Source: Massilioclostridium coli (GTDB lineage Bacteria; Bacillota; Clostridia; Oscillospirales; Ruminococcaceae). Taken from it: a stretch of DNA of 64,000 bases. Below the pieces are notes generated by a model, which made no database searches, was not told the DNA's origin, and saw only the letters and a list, made by a program, of their open reading frames with translations. The position numbers and the translations under genes were made by a program. This document shows, piece after piece, positions 10,301 through 18,661 of the stretch; positions within the stretch are counted from its first letter, which is position 1; every line of letters starts with the position of its first letter. The DNA lies in contig NZ_FMIZ01000005.1 in the NCBI RefSeq assembly GCF_900095865.1, positions 310,001 through 374,000 on the forward strand, in the 5' to 3' direction.

Positions 10301-12301
10301 GTAGATACTTATTTCCCTGAAAATGCAGCTCATGCTCAACACGATGCATGGAATAATGCAGAAACAATAAAAGTAACCTTGAATTTCCTGCAAAAACGTT
10401 TCTTCCCAGAACAAAACCTTGATTCTGACGAAAATACCCGTCCAGGATATTGGAATGTAGATTTGGCAGGATACCAAAATAAATATCTTGGTTTACAATA
10501 TGCGGACCAATCCCCAACACAAAAATTACACCTTGTTCTTCCTGATGAAGGAGAAGGTCCATTCCCAGTAGTGGTATTTGTACATGGTGGTGGATTTGCA
10601 GGTGGTAACTCTACTGGAAGTTCGGTATTGTATACGGCGGAAGGCGCATTACAGGCATTGGATCGTGGATATGCGGTTGCGATGGTAGACTACCGTTATA
10701 GTCCAGAAGGTTATTTCCCAGAACCAATTTATGATGTGAAAGCAGCAATCCGCTATTTAAGAGCAAATGCAGAAAATTATCATTTGGATTCCGCAAACTT
10801 TGCAATTTGGGGTGAATCCGCTGGTGGATGTATTGTTGACTTTGTTGGTACCACCAACGGTAACCCAGCTTATGAAGATTTATCTATGGGAAATGCGGAA
10901 TATTCTAGTGAAGTACAAGCAGTTGTTTCTTGGTATGCAATTACTGATTTAGCAACTGATCGAAATGCTCAGTACCGTGCAGCGTGGTTAGGTTCCAACG
11001 CTGGTAATATGGATGTTATTAAAGATTCCAGTCCAATTAACCATGTAACAAAAGATGCCCCAGCATTTTATTTGCAGCATGGTATGGCAGATAATGAAGT
11101 GGACTATCAGGATAGTGTAAGACTGTATGAATCTCTGGTAGAAGCAACTGGAAATTCAAATATAACATTAGAACTATTCCCTGGTATTACCCATGCAGTG
11201 AAAAAATTCTTGCAGCCAAACAATGTATCTAAGATTGTGGATTGGTTGGATGAAGTACTGATATTCTCCGGTGATACCCAAGTAGATAAAACAGCACTGG
11301 AAACCCTCTACAACCAGGTAAAAGATACTGATTTGAACCAGTATGTAGATGGAGAAGCAAAAGATACCTTTGTAGCAGAACTGGAAAAAGCGAAAAACCT
11401 GATTGCGAATGAAGAAGCAACCCAGGAACAAGTTAACGAAGCAGTAACAGCACTGCAGAATGCTTATGACGCACTGGAAAAGAAACCAGTAGAACCAGTG
11501 GAAACCAATAAAGATATCCTAAACAAAGTAATCGTATACGCAGAAGAACAAAAAACATCTGATGACTTTAACAATGTTATCGCAGATGTACAGGAATCCT
11601 TCAACGCAGCATTGGATGCAGCAAAAGAAATTGCGGCAGATCCAGCAGCAAGTCAGGATGCAGTAGATGCAGCATGGAAAGCATTAATGACCGAAATTCA
11701 TAAACTAGGCTTTGTCAAAGGAGATATTACTTCCTTAGAAGCTCTGGTATCCTTGGCAGAAGGCTATGACATGAATGACTATGTAGAAGCAGGTCAGGCA
11801 GAATTCTTAGAAGCATTGAAAACAGCGCAAGATTTATTAGCGGATAAAGACAATGCAATGCAGGTAGAAATCGAAACAGCAGAAAGCAATCTGTTGAATG
11901 CAATGCTGAACCTGAGATACAAAGCAGATAAATCCATCCTGGAAAAAGTAATTGCGGAAGCCAACGGCAAAGATGCGAACGCATATACAGCGGAAAGCTA
12001 CGCAGTACTGGAAGCAGCAGTAGCAGAAGCAAACGCAGTGATGGCAAATGAAAACGCAACCCAGGAAGAAGTAGACGCAGCAGTAACAGGTGTACAAGAA
12101 GCAATGAAAGGTCTAGTAGCAGTAGAAAAACCATCTACCGAAACACCAGATGACAACAAAGCGGATGGTACACAAACAGGACAAGAATCTACCATAACAA
12201 AAGCAAACGCAGCGAAAACAGGCGACGTTGCTCCAATTGCTGGCGTTATTATTCTTGCATTAGCAGGTACTGCAGCCATCCTTAGCCACAGAAAAAAATA
12301 A
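7388..12301 (+). CDS. Secreted surface tri-esterase: SGNH hydrolase plus two alpha/beta-hydrolase domains, FIVAR repeats and anchor
   Basis: The protein has 1637 residues. A signal peptide covers residues 1-29. Two homologous beta-sandwich domains follow (about 30-200 and 205-380), resembling concanavalin-like/DUF1080-type modules. An SGNH esterase spans about 390-730, with GDSIT near 537, GMND near 613 and NHPND near 707. Two tandem alpha/beta-hydrolase domains come next: HGG near 771 with GCSAGG near 844, and HGG near 1066 with GESAGG near 1142. Each has a plausible acid (KNDTLVD; MADNEVD) and a late His (AAHAQHD; ITHAVKK). The two hydrolases share long blocks such as EDLSMGNA and look like an internal duplication. 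One distinct FIVAR repeat, then the three-FIVAR AAKTGD cassette, end the protein. Removal of acyl groups (acetyl or feruloyl) from plant or mucin glycans is the likely role. The three specificities are unknown. Confidence 0.88.
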   Translation: MKKRGISLLLAIAMVLTVICSTFVQSFANNVATADGTLKIEDGKLVVSNIQQETFYHTDQVFSGDYTVEMRARVNNQAVGLLLGQGGNNAAMWSLATVNPLGVWVHPMNNWAGVVKVPFDQVQNGRWVTLKVAIQGTTATTYLNDQQVHQYTVPEGSTDGPIGLRFSTTESADLDYLKVYQDGKTIWEDGFNKIDSNKWDFPAPQSGTTGDGRVWIDNGQLVVPGGGDVTYTSKQNFSGDYTIEMKATVHNQAAGLCFGSGSPNPSLWILALVDPYGLWAHQPGNWTVIDKVASDQVKTDTPVTMKIDIKGTTVTTYLNDQKVHECQMDQATTSGPLKLRFAATESADIDYVRVTQNGQITWQDEFEFIDTTKWDFVPPADDVVSDVPESYMEPIWEGTTAYEESVWPIAEQDGTVKDIPLLYHADKILTVQNLARTVTYQEGKDYTLVDGKLHIPEGSSIPVTSYDTYHPSTGAFPDGNGGYVYWEEGTGIVTRQIYVTYQHSDTWQGDKPADKSNLLPKTIQRLENREDLNIVFYGDSITEGYNTSSFVNTAPYMPKWSTLVTESLKKAYPLSNITEVNTGLSGQETPWGVQNITERVTNYDPDLVVLAFGMNDAGQHRSPQEYVANLQAMIDAIHAKNPDCEIVLVSTTLPNPNAPGFQGEHEAYEQPMLAMEQEGVVVANMTAMHKALIEKKSFENMTGNNVNHPNDYLARVYAQVIYQTAFGEHHDDIGDLNDVSYVEGSNDPYQTLDIELPENMSGPVPVLVFIHGGAWVIGDKTDEELGGILDAALAEGYATVRVNYRLAQNAQWPAQIYDCKAAIRFIRANAETYNLNPDQIAVMGCSAGGHLVQMMGVTNGNPEFEDLSMGNADVSSDVQAVVSMYGISDVSTWHQSEEQLGNIIGNGKDPISMLIGDNYTTEQALAVSPITYVSSNTAPMFIGHGKNDTLVDVEQSFNLAEKVKENIDPKLVDTYFPENAAHAQHDAWNNAETIKVTLNFLQKRFFPEQNLDSDENTRPGYWNVDLAGYQNKYLGLQYADQSPTQKLHLVLPDEGEGPFPVVVFVHGGGFAGGNSTGSSVLYTAEGALQALDRGYAVAMVDYRYSPEGYFPEPIYDVKAAIRYLRANAENYHLDSANFAIWGESAGGCIVDFVGTTNGNPAYEDLSMGNAEYSSEVQAVVSWYAITDLATDRNAQYRAAWLGSNAGNMDVIKDSSPINHVTKDAPAFYLQHGMADNEVDYQDSVRLYESLVEATGNSNITLELFPGITHAVKKFLQPNNVSKIVDWLDEVLIFSGDTQVDKTALETLYNQVKDTDLNQYVDGEAKDTFVAELEKAKNLIANEEATQEQVNEAVTALQNAYDALEKKPVEPVETNKDILNKVIVYAEEQKTSDDFNNVIADVQESFNAALDAAKEIAADPAASQDAVDAAWKALMTEIHKLGFVKGDITSLEALVSLAEGYDMNDYVEAGQAEFLEALKTAQDLLADKDNAMQVEIETAESNLLNAMLNLRYKADKSILEKVIAEANGKDANAYTAESYAVLEAAVAEANAVMANENATQEEVDAAVTGVQEAMKGLVAVEKPSTETPDDNKADGTQTGQESTITKANAAKTGDVAPIAGVIILALAGTAAILSHRKK
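11503..12301 (+). repeat. FIVAR x3 plus anchor cassette, copy 2
   Basis: This is the second copy of the cassette described at 3124-3928, ending in AAKTGD, a hydrophobic helix and SHRKK. An extra, more divergent FIVAR-like repeat precedes it at about 11281-11490. Confidence 0.85.
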
Positions 12302-12326
12302 ATTGTAATGATTGAATTTAATAGCA

Positions 12327-12357
12327 AAAGCCTCCTATGAGAACCATAGGAGGCTTT
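12327..12357 (+). terminator. Hairpin after the tri-esterase gene
   Basis: A perfect 13-bp stem (AAAGCCTCCTATG, 5-base loop, CATAGGAGGCTTT) lies 26 bases past the stop. The T run is short, so termination strength is uncertain. Confidence 0.75.
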
Positions 12358-12790
12358 CTATATCTGAAAAATTTTATATTTATGCTGGAAACAAGTGTAT
12401 TACTTAATTTAGATATTAAAAAAATCAGTAAATAGTGTTTAATTTAAGGGACAATCTCAACAGGTTTGTAAAGGGAATATTTTATATTCGATATATTTTA
12501 GCGTCTTATGATAAAAAATATATAACTTGAAATTATATGCTTTATAGTATATTAAATAGTGTTATTAAGCAGATAAAAACCTCTTTAGAAGGATGAAATA
12601 CCAGCTAAACAATGTTATGTAATAAATAATAGTACAAAATTTGAATGAAAATTAGACGTGGTAAAGTAAAATAATATTTTATTTATAAAAAATGTTCATG
12701 TTTCATTGAAAGAATCGTACGAATGCTATTTGATAGATTAATATGTAACATGAAATGATACTCTAAGCGTTTGTTTGATAGAATAAAAAA
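12358..12790. other. Gene-free AT-rich spacer
   Basis: About 430 bases of very AT-rich sequence between convergent genes. I see no convincing ORF, RNA gene or repeat, and no clear terminator for the minus-strand Nudix gene that ends here. Confidence 0.6.
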
Positions 12791-13393
12791 TTAACCAATT
12801 GTAGTAACGAGATTTTCTATTTGCTTTAAAGCCCAACAAAGATATTTTTTAGGATGGATACACATTTGGTTATCAGGAATATTAATTACTTGATTGGAGC
12901 CGTACTGAACTCCAGTTAATTGTTGATTTGGAGATTGAAGCCATTTTTTAAACTCTGAAATAGGAAGTTTTACGATACTATCTACTTCTTCTCCTGGATA
13001 GAAAATAGGGTTTTGAATTGGATAAACAAATACATGGGCAATTTCACGATCAAAAAATTCTGCTATTTGAATTTCTTCTTTTACATGCCCAAGGTACTTT
13101 AGATAAGTAGGGTTTAAAATCAAACCGATTTCTTCCATCACTTCCCGGCACACAGCTTGTACCCTTGTTTCACCAGCGTCAATATGCCCGGTAGAAGTCA
13201 AGTCGTATAATCCTGGAAAATCCGCTTTATTTTTGGAACGCTGCTGTAAATAAATTTGTATTTCAGACTGGTAAGGGTCGATTACCCAACAATGAATTAC
13301 CTGGTGGAGAGCCCCTGTTTTATGTGCCATTTCACGGCTCATTGTTTGGATAGGATGCAGCTGGTCATCCACAATGGTTAGCATTTCTTTCAT
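12791..13393 (-). CDS. Nudix hydrolase
   Basis: The protein has 200 residues and a complete Nudix box: GHIDAGE, seven residues, REVMEEIGL (pattern GX5EX7REUXEEXGU), which binds Mg2+ and cleaves nucleoside-diphosphate-linked compounds. The flanking sequence (FPGLYDLTSTGHI, and an early HQVIHCWVID) resembles the YfcD/isopentenyl-diphosphate-isomerase-like Nudix group often annotated as NUDIX domain-containing protein. The ATG at 13393 has AAGGAG 8 bases upstream. It stands alone, with an AT-rich gap downstream and about 220 bases to the alcohol dehydrogenase terminator upstream. The substrate cannot be predicted. Confidence 0.88.
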   Translation of the reverse strand: MKEMLTIVDDQLHPIQTMSREMAHKTGALHQVIHCWVIDPYQSEIQIYLQQRSKNKADFPGLYDLTSTGHIDAGETRVQAVCREVMEEIGLILNPTYLKYLGHVKEEIQIAEFFDREIAHVFVYPIQNPIFYPGEEVDSIVKLPISEFKKWLQSPNQQLTGVQYGSNQVINIPDNQMCIHPKKYLCWALKQIENLVTTIG

Positions 13394-13562
13394 GATACAT
13401 CTCCTTGTAAAAAGGCCACTATTTTTATTATTGTTTGATGAATTCCATATGGAAAAGATTAATCTTGTAGTTCAATCAAAAGTTGCTTTTAATTATAACA
13501 TATTAAAACGGAAAAATCTATAAAAGGGGGATGAAGTGATGGAAAGGAAAAGGGCAATAGAA

Positions 13563-13593
13563 AACAGCGGAATTCCAATAGAATCCCGCTGTT
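13563..13593 (-). terminator. Terminator of the alcohol dehydrogenase gene
   Basis: A 13-bp stem with one mismatch (AACAGCGGAATTC / GAATCCCGCTGTT) starts 20 bases beyond the minus-strand stop at 13613 and is followed on that strand by TTTTC. Confidence 0.75.
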
Positions 13594-13612
13594 ATTATAA
13601 ACTTATTTGGAA

Positions 13613-14776
13613 TTAAAAATCAACGTCTTCGCCATAGTAGATTGCTGTAAACAGTTTCTCCATTTCTTCCTGAGTAGGAATTCTTGGATTAGAACCTGTA
13701 CAAGCATCACCAATTGCATTCTTCGCAATTTCAGGCAGTTTTTCTTTAAATTCAGCTTCATTAATGCCAAATTCTTTTAAGGTTTTAGGAATGCTCATCC
13801 GTTTGTTGAAGTCATCAATTTTGTGGCAGAGAGCTTCAACAGTATCCAAACCAATAGAATTTGCAATTGTCTGGTATCTTTGAGCAGCAACAGGATTTTT
13901 GCTGTTGTACTTGATGACATATGGCAAATAAATTGCGTTTGCACAGCCATGAGGAATATGTCCTGTGCTGAATGCGGCACCTGTTTTATGTGCCATGGAG
14001 TGAACAATACCCAACAGAGCATTGGAGAATGCCATACCAGCCAAACACTGTGCATAGTGCATTTGTTCTCTGGAAACAGTACATCCTTCATAAGAGGTTG
14101 GAAGATATTCCATAACCATTTGGATTGCTTTGATTGCCAGAGGATCTGTGAATGGTGAATTTAAAGTGGAAACATATGCTTCAATTGCATGGGTCAATGC
14201 GTCCATACCAGTATGGGCAACCAGTTTAGGTGGCATTGTTTCAGCCAAATCAGGGTCAACGATTGCAACATCTGGTGTAATATTAAAGTCAGCCAAAGGA
14301 TATTTAATGCCTTTTTCATAATCAGTAATTACAGAGAAAGCAGTAACTTCAGTAGCTGTACCGGAAGTAGACGGAATTGCCAAGAATTTTGCTTTTGTTC
14401 TTAAAGTTGGGAAAGCAAATGGAGTAATCAGGTCTTCAAATTTAGTATCTGGGTATTCATAGAAAGCCCACATAGCTTTTGCTGCGTCGATTGGGGAACC
14501 GCCACCGATTGCAACAATCCAGTCTGGTTCAAAATCGCGCATTGCAGCAGCGCCTTTCATAACAGTTTCAACGGAGGGATCTGGCTCAACGCCTTCAAAC
14601 AACTGCGTTTCAATACCAGCTTCGTTTAAGTTTGCAACAACTTTATCCAAAAAACCAAAGCGTTTCATGGAGCCGCCGCCTACAACAATAATTGCTTTTT
14701 TGCCTTTTAAATTTTTCAATTCATCTAAGGTACCTTTACCGAAATAAATATCTCTTGGCAATGTAAATCTAGCCAT
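13613..14776 (-). CDS. Iron-containing alcohol dehydrogenase (butanol dehydrogenase type)
   Basis: The protein has 387 residues and belongs to the group III Fe-dependent alcohol dehydrogenases, which reduce aldehydes such as butyraldehyde or acetaldehyde with NAD(P)H in fermentation. Visible features are the nucleotide-binding GGGS segments (VVGGGSMKRFG and AIGGGSPIDAAKA) and the metal-ligand signature GIVHSMAHKTGAAF with TGHIPHG, plus the upstream MDALTHAIEAY His. An in-frame ATG exists further upstream at 14854, but AGGAGG sits 9 bases before the ATG at 14776 (MARFTLPRD), so this start is chosen. The gene is monocistronic, with its own promoter (14855-14883), a Rex-like operator upstream and a terminator. 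This fits NADH-responsive control of alcohol formation. Confidence 0.92.
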   Translation of the reverse strand: MARFTLPRDIYFGKGTLDELKNLKGKKAIIVVGGGSMKRFGFLDKVVANLNEAGIETQLFEGVEPDPSVETVMKGAAAMRDFEPDWIVAIGGGSPIDAAKAMWAFYEYPDTKFEDLITPFAFPTLRTKAKFLAIPSTSGTATEVTAFSVITDYEKGIKYPLADFNITPDVAIVDPDLAETMPPKLVAHTGMDALTHAIEAYVSTLNSPFTDPLAIKAIQMVMEYLPTSYEGCTVSREQMHYAQCLAGMAFSNALLGIVHSMAHKTGAAFSTGHIPHGCANAIYLPYVIKYNSKNPVAAQRYQTIANSIGLDTVEALCHKIDDFNKRMSIPKTLKEFGINEAEFKEKLPEIAKNAIGDACTGSNPRIPTQEEMEKLFTAIYYGEDVDF

Positions 14777-14854
14777 GGGAATCATCCTCCTGTCGATTGT
14801 TCTAAAAACAATTAATATGTACAGTTGAATATTTATTTTTTCTGTACTACTCAT

Positions 14855-14883
14855 ATTTTAAACCTTTTGCACAAATAATGCAA
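14855..14883 (-). promoter_or_regulatory. Promoter of the alcohol dehydrogenase gene
   Basis: On the minus strand TTGCAT (14883-14878), 17-base spacer, TAAAAT (14860-14855). The leader to the ATG at 14776 is about 70 nt. Confidence 0.65.
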
Positions 14884-14908
14884 GAGGTAAACGGATAAAA
14901 AAACAATA

Positions 14909-14926
14909 TTGTTATAACTTTAACAA
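14909..14926. promoter_or_regulatory. Rex-like redox operator
   Basis: On the minus strand the 18-mer TTGTTAAAGTTATAACAA differs at one position from the Rex consensus TTGTTAANNNNTTAACAA. It lies 26 bases upstream of the -35 of an alcohol dehydrogenase, a classic Rex target in Clostridia. Confidence 0.65.
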
Positions 14927-14960
14927 TATATTTACAAAAATTTTGACAGTTTCACAACAG

Positions 14961-14996
14961 AAAAAGCAACCAGTACAATTTTACTAGTTGCTTTTT
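14961..14996 (-). terminator. Possible terminator between flavin reductase and alcohol dehydrogenase genes
   Basis: A 15-bp stem with one mismatch (AAAAAGCAACCAGTA / TACTAGTTGCTTTTT) has T runs on both sides. It lies about 215 bases past the minus-strand stop at 15213. The sequence between (14997-15212) is AT-rich and shows nothing else. Confidence 0.6.
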
Positions 14997-15212
14997 ATAC
15001 AGTATAACAATAAGCTTGATGATTTAATTAAAAAATAATGTAATAAACAGCAAACTTAAACCAAAACAAATGGCTTAAAAGAAAATACTTAAATTTAATA
15101 AATAAGATTTATCGGATAAATACAGCTTGAATATAGGTACAAGTATAATCTTAAATGAGTACAACTATTTTGGAGACCTATTAGCATATTCATTTTAAAC
15201 CAAAATAGAAAA

Positions 15213-15707
15213 TTATTTTTGGTATGCGTGACAGATTTCCGCTACATACATGGTATGGTAGCCTTCCTTTTGATACCATTTTTGGATGGAGTCATCCAAT
15301 GCACAGCTTTCCAGTAGGTCTTGCTGGTACATTTTTCTACAAACAAGAGTGAGTTCCGCTTGTTCAAATGTAGTGGTACCATCCACAAATACAGGGGTTA
15401 AGCCAGTTTCTTTGGCTTTATCGAACTCTTTTCCGGAGTGACTGCCACAAAACCTTAAAGCGTCCTTCCAATTTTCTGGATAAAAACTTAGTGTAAAATA
15501 ATCATTTTGTTCTACAAAAGCTTTCGTATAACGTTCTGGACGGATAAACACAAACGCTACATTTTTTCCCCACAGGACACCAACACCACCCCAACTGGCA
15601 GTCATGGTATTATATCCGTTTTGATCCCCAGCGGTTACCAGCATCCATTGTGTGCCGATTTTTTGAAAAGGAGAAAAGGCTAATTGTGAAATATCAAATT
15701 CTTTCAT
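15213..15707 (-). CDS. Flavin reductase-like FMN-binding protein
   Basis: The protein has 164 residues and the FMN-binding split-barrel fold of the flavin reductase-like family. Supporting segments are NTMTASWGGVGVLWGK and FVFIRPERYTKAFVE, which resemble the phosphate- and isoalloxazine-binding strands, and YFTLSFYPE. Proteins of this size in Clostridia are annotated as flavin reductase family and probably move electrons through bound FMN. The partner enzyme is not encoded nearby. The ATG at 15707 has AAGGAG 8-9 bases upstream. It is divergent from argG, with about 250 bases between them. Confidence 0.85.
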   Translation of the reverse strand: MKEFDISQLAFSPFQKIGTQWMLVTAGDQNGYNTMTASWGGVGVLWGKNVAFVFIRPERYTKAFVEQNDYFTLSFYPENWKDALRFCGSHSGKEFDKAKETGLTPVFVDGTTTFEQAELTLVCRKMYQQDLLESCALDDSIQKWYQKEGYHTMYVAEICHAYQK

Positions 15708-15804
15708 AAAAACAGCTCCTTATTGATTTCATCCATAATAGAAAACAATGATTTTTCTTTTATTATAGCACAGTGGTCAAATATGGAATATAATTTTAAG
15801 CAAA

Positions 15805-15885
15805 TTGCATAAACATGCAATTGATTTGCTATATTATGCATAAATATTGATGAATATGCAAAAAAATGAATATTTTTTCGAATTT
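15805..15885 (+). promoter_or_regulatory. Candidate ArgR operator region before argG
   Basis: Dyads cluster upstream of the promoter: TTGCATAAACATGCAA at 15805-15820, TGCATA...TATGCA at 15837-15860, and TGAATATTTTTTCGAA at about 15867-15882. The last resembles the ARG-box half-site TGAATA. Binding by an arginine repressor is inferred. Confidence 0.45.
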
Positions 15886-15889
15886 GGGG

Positions 15890-15918
15890 TTGTTTTTTTC
15901 AGATTACTGTATTATAAT
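15890..15918 (+). promoter_or_regulatory. arg operon promoter
   Basis: TTGTTT at 15890-15895, 17-base spacer, TATAAT at 15913-15918, about 38 nt before the argG ATG. Confidence 0.75.
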
Positions 15919-15956
15919 AAGGACAACATCAATTCAAATGAAAAGGAGTTTTACAA

Positions 15957-17180
15957 ATGGCTGACATTAAAAAAGTAATTTTAGCATATTCTGGTGGCTT
16001 GGACACCTCTATTATTATCCCTTGGTTAAAAGAAAACTATAACAACTGCGAAGTAGTTGCGGTATCCGCTGACGTTGGACAGGAATCCGAACTGGAAGGA
16101 CTGGAAGAAAAAGCGATTAAAACCGGGGCATCCAAATTGTATATTGAAGATTTAAAAGAAGAATTTGTGAATGACTATGTATTCCCAACCATTAAAGCTG
16201 GTGCGGTATATGAGAATAAATATTTATTGGGTACTTCCTTTGCACGTCCTATTATTGGGAAACGTTTGGTTGAAATCGCAAAGGCGGAAGGTGCTGACGC
16301 AATCTGCCATGGTTGTACCGGAAAAGGAAATGACCAGGTTCGGTTTGAACTGGCAATCAAAGCATTTGCGCCAACCATGCCAATTATCGCGCCTTGGCGG
16401 ACATGGGATCTGAAATCTCGTGACGATGAGATTGAATATGCAGAAGCTCATAACATTCCATTAAAAATTACCCGTGAAACCAACTACTCCAAAGACAAAA
16501 ACTTATGGCATCTTTCCCATGAAGGTTTGGATTTGGAAGACCCAGCAAATGAACCGATGTATAACAAAGAAGGATTTCTGGAAATGGGCGTTTCCCCTGA
16601 ACAGGCTCCTGACAAACCAACCTATGTAACGATCCATTTTGAAAAAGGTATCCCAACCGCTGTAGACGGCGTTGAAATGGATGGTGTTACCTTGATTCAA
16701 ACACTGAATAAAATCGGCGGGGAAAATGGCGTTGGTCTAGCTGATATTGTGGAAAATCGTCTGGTTGGCATGAAATCCCGTGGCGTATATGAAACCCCAG
16801 GTGGAACCATCTTGTACCATGCCCATGAAGTATTGGAAACCATTTGCCTGGATAAAGAAACACAACATTATAAACAGCAGGTTGCTCTGAAATTTGCTGA
16901 TATCGTATACAACGGCCAGTGGTACACACCTTTGCGGGAGGCTTTATCCGCATTTGTGGATTCTACTCAGGAAACCTGTACTGGTGATGTGAAGTTGAAA
17001 CTTTACAAAGGAAATATTATCAATGCAGGCGTTACCTCTCCATACACTTTATATAGTGAAGAATTTGCTTCCTTTGGGGAAGATGATGTATACAACCAAG
17101 CAGATTCCGCTGGATTTATCAACCTGTTTGGTTTGCCAATCAAAGTAAAAGCTATGCTGGATGAGGGTCGTGTAAAATAA
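15957..17180 (+). CDS. argG: Argininosuccinate synthase
   Basis: ArgG joins citrulline and aspartate at the expense of ATP to give argininosuccinate, the penultimate step of arginine synthesis. The protein has 407 residues, the normal length. The N-type ATP pyrophosphatase P-loop AYSGGLDTS is at residues 10-18. Other family blocks are [13 protein letters not shown] (citrulline/aspartate site), [18 protein letters not shown] and [17 protein letters not shown] lies 8 bases before the ATG. It heads the argG-argH-argF cluster, 87 bases ahead of argH, with a hairpin between. The promoter and putative ArgR dyads are directly upstream. Confidence 0.98.
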   Translation: MADIKKVILAYSGGLDTSIIIPWLKENYNNCEVVAVSADVGQESELEGLEEKAIKTGASKLYIEDLKEEFVNDYVFPTIKAGAVYENKYLLGTSFARPIIGKRLVEIAKAEGADAICHGCTGKGNDQVRFELAIKAFAPTMPIIAPWRTWDLKSRDDEIEYAEAHNIPLKITRETNYSKDKNLWHLSHEGLDLEDPANEPMYNKEGFLEMGVSPEQAPDKPTYVTIHFEKGIPTAVDGVEMDGVTLIQTLNKIGGENGVGLADIVENRLVGMKSRGVYETPGGTILYHAHEVLETICLDKETQHYKQQVALKFADIVYNGQWYTPLREALSAFVDSTQETCTGDVKLKLYKGNIINAGVTSPYTLYSEEFASFGEDDVYNQADSAGFINLFGLPIKVKAMLDEGRVK

Positions 17181-17204
17181 AAATGTTCGGTGGAATAAGA
17201 ACGA

Positions 17205-17236
17205 AAATGCCGTAATGCCCTTGCATTATGGCATTT
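17205..17236 (+). terminator. Intercistronic hairpin between argG and argH
   Basis: A 13-bp stem with one wobble (AAATGCCGTAATG / CATTATGGCATTT) is followed only by a weak T-rich tract. It may partly terminate or protect mRNA ends, adjusting argG against argHF. Confidence 0.55.
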
Positions 17237-17267
17237 CTATTATTGGTATAAGATAGGAGAATGATTT

Positions 17268-18659
17268 ATGGCAAAAATGTGGGCTGGCCGGTTCAAAAAA
17301 GAAGTGGATGAAAAAGTAAACGATTTTAACTCCTCGATTTCTTTTGATGCCAGGATGTACCGCCAAGATATTACAGGTAGTATTGCCCATGCAACCATGC
17401 TGGGGAAAACAGGAATTATCGAGTTATCCGAATCCCAGGCGCTGGTAGAAGGGTTAAAAGGTATTTTAGAAGATATTGAACAGGGAAAATTGGAGTTTGA
17501 TCCTACCGCGGAAGATATCCATATGTTTGTGGAAGCGGAACTAACAAAACGGTTAGGGGATACTGGAAAGCGGTTGCATACCTCCCGTAGTAGGAACGAC
17601 CAGGTTGCTTTGGATTTTAAAATGTACCTGAAGGATGAAATCATCGAAATCCGTGGGATGGTAGCAGAACTGGTGGAAACTTTATACACCTTGGCAGAGC
17701 AGCATTTGGACACCATTATGCCAGGGTATACCCATTTACAGCGGGCACAACCGGTTACTTTTGCCCATCATTTAATGGCGTATGTTCAGATGTTCCTGCG
17801 GGATATTGGCCGGTTAAATGACTGTTACAAACGGATGGACACCATGCCTTTGGGCAGCTGTGCCCTAGCAGCAACAACCTACCCCATTGATCGGGACATG
17901 GTAACCGAATTGTTAGGGTTTCAATCTCCAACTGAAAACAGTTTAGATGGGGTTTCCGACCGTGATTACTGTATCGAATTAACCAGCGACATCAGCTTGC
18001 TTATGACCCATCTTTCTCGTTTTTCAGAGGAAATTATTTTGTGGTGTTCCTGGGAGTTTAAGTTTATCGAATTGGATGATGCCTACGCAACCGGTTCCAG
18101 CATTATGCCACAAAAGAAAAATCCAGATATTACGGAATTAATCCGTGGAAAAACAGGGAGGGTTAACGGAGATTTGACCACCTTGCTGACCATGATGAAG
18201 GGGCTTCCACTGGCATATAATAAAGATATGCAAGAGGATAAGGAAGCTACTTTTGATGCTATCGATACTGTAAAACTTTGTATTTCTACCTTTATCCCAA
18301 TGATTCGAACGATGAAAGTGTTAAAAGAAAATATGCGCCACGCTGCGGCAAAGGGTTTCATCAATGCTACAGATTGTGCGGATTACCTTGTGAAAAAAGG
18401 GTTGCCTTTCCGCGACGCATATAAAATTACAGGGGAATTGGTGGCAATCTGTATTGACCAGAACAAGACTTTGGAAACACTGGAATTATCCACGTATCAA
18501 TCTGTTTGTGAAACTTTTGAACAGGATGTATATCAGGCAATTGACTTGTTAACCTGCGTGAATGGGCGCAACACAAAAGGAGGCCCATCCTCTAAAAGTG
18601 TATCCGTCCAAATTGCCAACGCAAAACAAACATTAAAAACGTTAATGGAGGGGAAATAA
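17268..18659 (+). CDS. argH: Argininosuccinate lyase
   Basis: ArgH splits argininosuccinate into arginine and fumarate. The protein has 463 residues, the usual length for the fumarase/aspartase superfamily. The family signature [12 protein letters not shown] is near residue 275, with [12 protein letters not shown] near 105 and the catalytic-loop [14 protein letters not shown] near 150. GGAGAATG precedes the ATG at 17268. The stop is 2 bases before argF, so translation of the two is probably coupled. The fumarate released could feed the fumarate hydratase subunit encoded at 52867, though that gene is not linked. Confidence 0.98.
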   Translation: MAKMWAGRFKKEVDEKVNDFNSSISFDARMYRQDITGSIAHATMLGKTGIIELSESQALVEGLKGILEDIEQGKLEFDPTAEDIHMFVEAELTKRLGDTGKRLHTSRSRNDQVALDFKMYLKDEIIEIRGMVAELVETLYTLAEQHLDTIMPGYTHLQRAQPVTFAHHLMAYVQMFLRDIGRLNDCYKRMDTMPLGSCALAATTYPIDRDMVTELLGFQSPTENSLDGVSDRDYCIELTSDISLLMTHLSRFSEEIILWCSWEFKFIELDDAYATGSSIMPQKKNPDITELIRGKTGRVNGDLTTLLTMMKGLPLAYNKDMQEDKEATFDAIDTVKLCISTFIPMIRTMKVLKENMRHAAAKGFINATDCADYLVKKGLPFRDAYKITGELVAICIDQNKTLETLELSTYQSVCETFEQDVYQAIDLLTCVNGRNTKGGPSSKSVSVQIANAKQTLKTLMEGK

Positions 18660-18661
18660 CC

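Noticed and set aside
11727-12134. Leu-rich minus-strand frame opposite the tri-esterase C-terminus
   Set aside because: It is the antisense of Ala/Glu-rich FIVAR coding sequence, which always yields long Leu/Cys-rich open frames. The same occurs at 3388-3721 and 44176-44563.
12302-12790. Possible small RNA or gene in the AT-rich gap
   Set aside because: Apart from the terminator hairpin there is no promoter-terminator pair, ribosome binding site with ORF, or stable structure.
14777-14854. N-terminal extension of the alcohol dehydrogenase
   Set aside because: The ribosome binding site AGGAGG falls inside this stretch at the right distance from the ATG at 14776, and the promoter -10 at 14855-14860 would leave no leader for the upstream ATG.
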